A DNA stretch of 64,000 nt from Haemonchus contortus (lineage: Eukaryota; Nematoda; Chromadorea; Rhabditida; Trichostrongylidae), in NCBI GenBank assembly GCA_000469685.2, contig LS997564.1:23356552-23420551 (forward strand), in the 5' to 3' direction. Positions 59,037-64,000 of the stretch are shown one piece after another. A program made the translations under genes and the position numbers. The notes below the pieces were generated by a model. That model saw nothing but the letters and a program-made list of their open reading frames with translations. It searched no databases and was not told where the DNA came from. Each line of letters starts with the position of its first letter. Position 1 is the stretch's first letter.

Positions 59037-59227
59037 GTCAGTTAATGAATTTGATTTTAAAGTTTTATTCTCTGCTGCTGTTACCGCCCGAAGTTGCAGG
59101 TTTCATGTTATCACGGAACCTTGCATAGAGACCCAAGTATGTCGATATTATGTGGAATTCTGTTTATGAATGCAGAAGTTGAAATTGTGAAATGAATTTC
59201 CCAAAAGAAGTATGAGCGCTCAAAGTA

Positions 59228-60489
59228 TTAGGTTGAGTCATAAGTCCTCGGACAATGTGAGAGTAGTGACTTCTAGCGATCATAACTCAGGAAAGAGGTG
59301 ACGAAAATGAACGTGCGAGGCAATGTTAGATAGAGTATGGAAAGCTCTTTCAAACGCACACTGGAGATGGCACCTAACTGTTTTCTTTCCAGCAACTGTG
59401 CCTCATGATTTCAAGCCGTCGCAACTCCACATCCGCAACACCATCATATTTATTTTTTTATCTGGCCATGAACCCGCGGCAATCGATAGAGGTATGAAGG
59501 ACGTTTACAAGCAGGAGGTGTACAATTTACAAGTGGCACCAGAAGTTCGCATCGGGCGACTATTCCGTCGAAAATGAAGACCGTCCGGGACGCTCAATGA
59601 AGTTGGATTTGAAGGTGCTGCGGAGCTAGGTGGAAGCCGATCCGTATCAAACTACTCGTGAAGTGGCAGCCACCCTTGGGGAGTCGGTCCACAGTTCTTC
59701 GTGAATTGAAGTCAATAGACAAGGTGCGAAAGCTCGGTCCATAGACGCCTCATGCTTTGAAGCAGCATGACATGGACCGCCGCGACGACGTGGCACTTTC
59801 TCTCCTCACGCTCAAGGGCACCACACGTGGCTCGAGTACCTAGTCACCAGGGTTGCGAAGTCGAACCTCTACCCTAACGTTCACCGGTGTGCTCAATGGA
59901 TTGACAAAGGTGCGCAAGCAGAAGACTCCCCCAAACCCAACGTACACGCGAAGGAGGTTATGCACTGGTTCTGGCGGAGCGTTCTCCGTGTCGAATAATG
60001 GGAGCTGCTAGACGAAGGATGCACAGTGACCGCACACGTCTACATTACGCAACTGAGGAATTTGAAAGCGAATACCGAAGCTAAACGTCCACAGCAGCAC
60101 AAAGTTTATTTCCAACACGACAACGCTCGCCCTCACATTGCAAGAGCGACCAAAACTGAACTGACGAATTTCGGCAGGACAAGTTTATCACACCAACCAT
60201 GCTCCTCAGACTTAGATCCCTCGGATTACCACCTTTTTCCCCATCTTCAACGTCATCTGGATGGTCAGGACTTTCAAACCCGCGACGACATCAAAGTGGC
60301 ACTGGTGCAGTTCTCCAAGGGCTAGCTCCCAGCGTTCTAAAGCAAGGACATCTACGATTTGCCCAAGCATTGGCAGAAGACCATCGATTCCAATGGGGCA
60401 TATTTCAAATGATTCGCTAATGTCGTTTAAAAATTGTAAGATTAATATGATCATTGCCAATTTGTCCGAGGACTTATGACTCAACCTAA
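59228..60489 (+). mobile_element. Mariner B (1,262 bp), defective
   Basis: Same ends as mariner A (TTAGGTTGAGTCATAAGTCC) with TA duplication, opposite orientation. Plus-strand transposase pieces include VYKQEVYNLQVAPEV-region frames, DNARPHIARATKTEL and DLDPSDYHLFPHLQRHLDG. Frameshifts break it. It lies about 190 bp after the last visible exon of the carrier gene. Confidence 0.92.
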
Positions 60490-60701
60490 TACATATGAGC
60501 GTTGTCCCTTACAACACCAAGCGTCGCTGTGGCGTAACGGTAGTGCCTTAACTCCTCATGCGGAGACTGAGGGTGAAATGTCTCCTTACGATGCAGTTTA
60601 CGTGCAGAGGCTTCTGTTTTAGGTAAGTGCCTTGCGTTAACTCATAACAGAGGTCTCCGTATAAAAATTCTGCTACTTTCCTCCACGATTTTCAATATTG
60701 A

Positions 60702-61612
<911 letters not shown>

Positions 61613-61814
61613 GAAAATCGAATTGTTACAGAAAGAATCGCTACGTCAAAAACTCGATAACGATTAACAACCAACAAGTGCGAGTATGTCGTCAATGAAT
61701 CCCAAACCTTTCACTTGGTCTCCACAACTAAACAGGGAAGGTCAGTGACTCATAGCCCAAATCGTACATGAGGGTAGGCCAGAATTTGGGCAGGTCAGTC
61801 GTCGTTGACCTACT

Positions 61815-62945
61815 TACAAGGGAAGGATCCCAAGTCGAAGTGGCCATTTGGAATGGGACCAATAATGCTAGGCGTATTTTTTGATGCTGATTCCAAATCT
61901 GCATTCAAAAACTCCCAAACGATTTTCTGAACGAAGTTATGGAGGTGGTCTCCGGAGAGCGCTCATCAGGGTAAAGCACAAAAGCCATTTTCGCCGGCAG
62001 TCTAGCAGTGGCAGCTTGGAGTGGAGGTAAGCGTGACGCTTCACAGGCACGGGACCAAGGGTTGGGTTTGGTGGGCGGCGGCGTTTTTGTATCTTGCAGG
62101 ACTATTTTCTCCGAGTTGGAAAAATCTTCTTATGTTAGTATTACTGCGACTAGCGACTTTTTAGGTGCTGGAGACTAGTCACTTCCTACTTAAACCGTTT
62201 GACATCTACTCCAACCACCAATATTACAAAAATTCGATTCTTATTGTTATACATTTCAAATTCACTGTAAGATACTTTTACCTATTGTAAGCGGAAACGA
62301 TAAGCTAGCACGCAGTGTTCAAAACAAAAGTCTTTCACAATGAGCGTCAAACGACAGCGACCATACATCAACGACCTTCTAGATGTGCTTGCTGTTTCCT
62401 CTTCAGCATCCGGTTCCCACAGTGGATCGGTCTCCTCGTCCTCACTCACGCAGTCTCAATATCGAGTCTTCGTAAAATGATTCCGCAAGGTAGAGGAGAA
62501 ACTATCTACCAACTTGTGCTCCTTCTTTGTAAGGGCGCGTTCATCATCACAGGATCCGAAATACTTGTTCTCTAGTGTTACATCCATCCATATATGCCAT
62601 ACTTTGCCGCGTTTGCCACATGGCAACCCTTAGCTTTTTTGGAAACTGATCACATCCCTGCCGCGTTTGCCACATGGCAACGCTTAGCTTTTTTGGAAAC
62701 TGACCACATCCCTGCCGCGTTTGCCACATGGCAACCCTTAGCTTTTTTGTTAAAAACTAATCGATAACAGTGGAGGACGGTTTGGGTAGGAACTGGCTCA
62801 CCTCGAGCAACTATTAAGTCGCTGAAGGCGGTAAAACTAACATAAAAGATTTTGAATGTAGATTTAAAATCAGCATCAAAAAATACATCTAGAAGCATAG
62901 GTATCGTTTCAAATGGCCACTTCGACTGGGGATCCTTTCCTTGTT
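61815..62945. mobile_element. Long-inverted-repeat element, copy 2
   Basis: Left end TTACAAGGGAAGGATCCCAA; right end mirrored at 62,895-62,945. The left arm and centre are collinear with 40,228-41,040. The right arm is shorter than in copy 1. Confidence 0.88.
62606..62748 (+). repeat. Tandem repeat, 54-bp period, 2.7 units
   Basis: Units starting GCCGCGTTTGCCACATGGCA at 62,606, 62,660 and 62,714. The sister element at 40,228-41,467 has a single unit near 41,024. Confidence 0.92.
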
Positions 62946-62949
62946 AGTA

Positions 62950-63110
62950 TCCTATTACACATAACGCGCTGAGTTTGTGTTTGTGTGTGTATGTGTGTGT
63001 ATTTGTGTGTGTTGTGATGTATGTTGTGCATGGGTGTAAGTGTGTGCGTACGAGCGGAAATTCATAACTCCTGTTCCCGTGGAACTTCGAAATAGCAGTG
63101 ACGTCATTTT
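62950..63110 (+). mobile_element. Helitron-family 5' fragment
   Basis: A|TCCTATTACACATAACGCG, a GT-rich run, then AATTCATAACTCCTGTTCCC. Confidence 0.6.
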
Positions 63111-63572
63111 GGCAGGATAATGTGATCCATTGCATTGCGAGAAACTGACAGAAAATTTGACGTAGATCCCCATGGAAAGGAATTCAGACGGCATGAAGTG
63201 GAGCTTCTATCGACAGTAGCTATCCCATAGCTGTTTTCTCATCATATCTATCCGACTCTAGATTTAGAGTTGAAACAGTGTACGGCTAGGTGGAACTGTT
63301 AATCACCAGTCAACTACCCAACAGAGCAATACATATGGTTGTATCGATCAAAATCCTCACGCTCCAACAAAATCCTTCTTTCTTTGGTCGTTGTAATGTT
63401 GATATTACACAGTTCTCGATAATGATAATTTGATTAGAATCACGTTTTGATCTCGTACATGTTGCTAAGGTTCTGAATGACTCAAAAAAAGATTGGGGTG
63501 GCGGCCGCGGCAGCGGATCACAGAGATTGAAGGGTGCCAAAAGGCTTGTTCCTCTTGTTGTTTACATGATAA

Positions 63573-63720
63573 TCCGTACTATATGTAATCCACAAGTTTC
63601 ATGTGTCTGTATGTATGTATAAGTGTTTGTTTGTACGTATTTTTGTTTGGATGTGCGTCGCAGGATAAGTTCGGAAGAGCTGGGTCTAATTGTAAGACAA
63701 GTCCAACAGAGCACATATAA
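63573..63720 (+). mobile_element. Helitron-family 5' fragment
   Basis: A|TCCGTACTATATGTAATCC followed by a TGTATGTATG/TTTGTTTG-rich stretch. The tandem blocks are not seen after it. Confidence 0.45.
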
Positions 63721-64000
63721 ACTCAGCGGAGCTCCCCCCCCCCCCCTCCCAACCCGGCAATTGCTGGAATGGGCGGTGCCAAGAACCAAATGTCTTTTTT
63801 AATGGTTTCGAAAAAGGCAGACACCGGAAAACTGTAAACTTGAGGAATGGGTCGACAAATCGGAGAAACAGACCTTGTTGCGGTGAGTGGAGCGTTTTTG
63901 CAGTGGGCGCTACTTTCCTTCAAAGGCGTGTAGGCCAGGAAAAAAGTGAAAGGAATGAGCAAGGCGTGCTGGGCATGCGTAAACCAAGAGAAACTCCGTG

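Noticed and set aside
62606..62748. CRISPR-like array
   Set aside because: Only 2.7 contiguous 54-bp units without spacers, in a eukaryotic transposable element.

Overview
The window looks like a gene-poor, transposon-rich stretch of nuclear DNA from a parasitic nematode, most likely a strongylid of the hookworm type. The evidence is short introns (about 50 nt) with TTTTCAG-like acceptors, secreted proteins built from Kunitz, lustrin-type cysteine-rich and EB modules, Tc3-, mariner-, piggyBac-, Pao- and Helitron-like elements, and a short tract of the nematode telomere hexamer TTAGGC. The species assignment is an inference; no database was searched.

Left part (about 1-7,600): a ~120-bp minisatellite-like tract, a deleted mariner, an intronless NAT9-like acetyltransferase fragment and a 528-bp MITE. 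No intact gene is seen.

Main gene (29,871 down to about 7,640, minus strand): a chain of 29 exons, read by hand, with compatible phases at every junction. It encodes a secreted protein of about 1,400 residues. The order is signal peptide, N-terminal Cys-rich segment, EB-like modules, a linker, five Kunitz domains alternating with lustrin-type repeats, a run of lustrin repeats, an EB block and final lustrin repeats. Most module exons are symmetrical phase 1-1, which fits growth by exon duplication. Three Kunitz domains have all six cysteines but no basic P1 residue. Two have lost the C14-C38 pair. Introns hold a Tc3-like element inside another repeat, a mariner, a Tc1/mariner relic with a telomeric tract, and a piggyBac-type MITE.

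Middle (30,000-58,000): almost pure repeat landscape. It has foldback elements (1.5 kb at 35.2-36.8 kb and about 2.1 kb at 43.1-45.2 kb), piggyBac-type MITEs and a piggyBac relic, two Pao/BEL-like relics, two 1,262-bp mariners in opposite orientation, and many copies of a non-autonomous Helitron with A|TC...CTGG|T ends.

Right part (58,358-59,036, plus strand): the first four coding exons of a mitochondrial carrier of the dicarboxylate type (SLC25A10-like). The rest is not visible. The downstream sequence is filled by a mariner, a 908-bp pure (AC)n tract and a foldback element, and the remaining exons may lie beyond the window.

Nothing suggests that the two genes work together. One encodes an extracellular multidomain protein, the other an inner-mitochondrial-membrane transporter.
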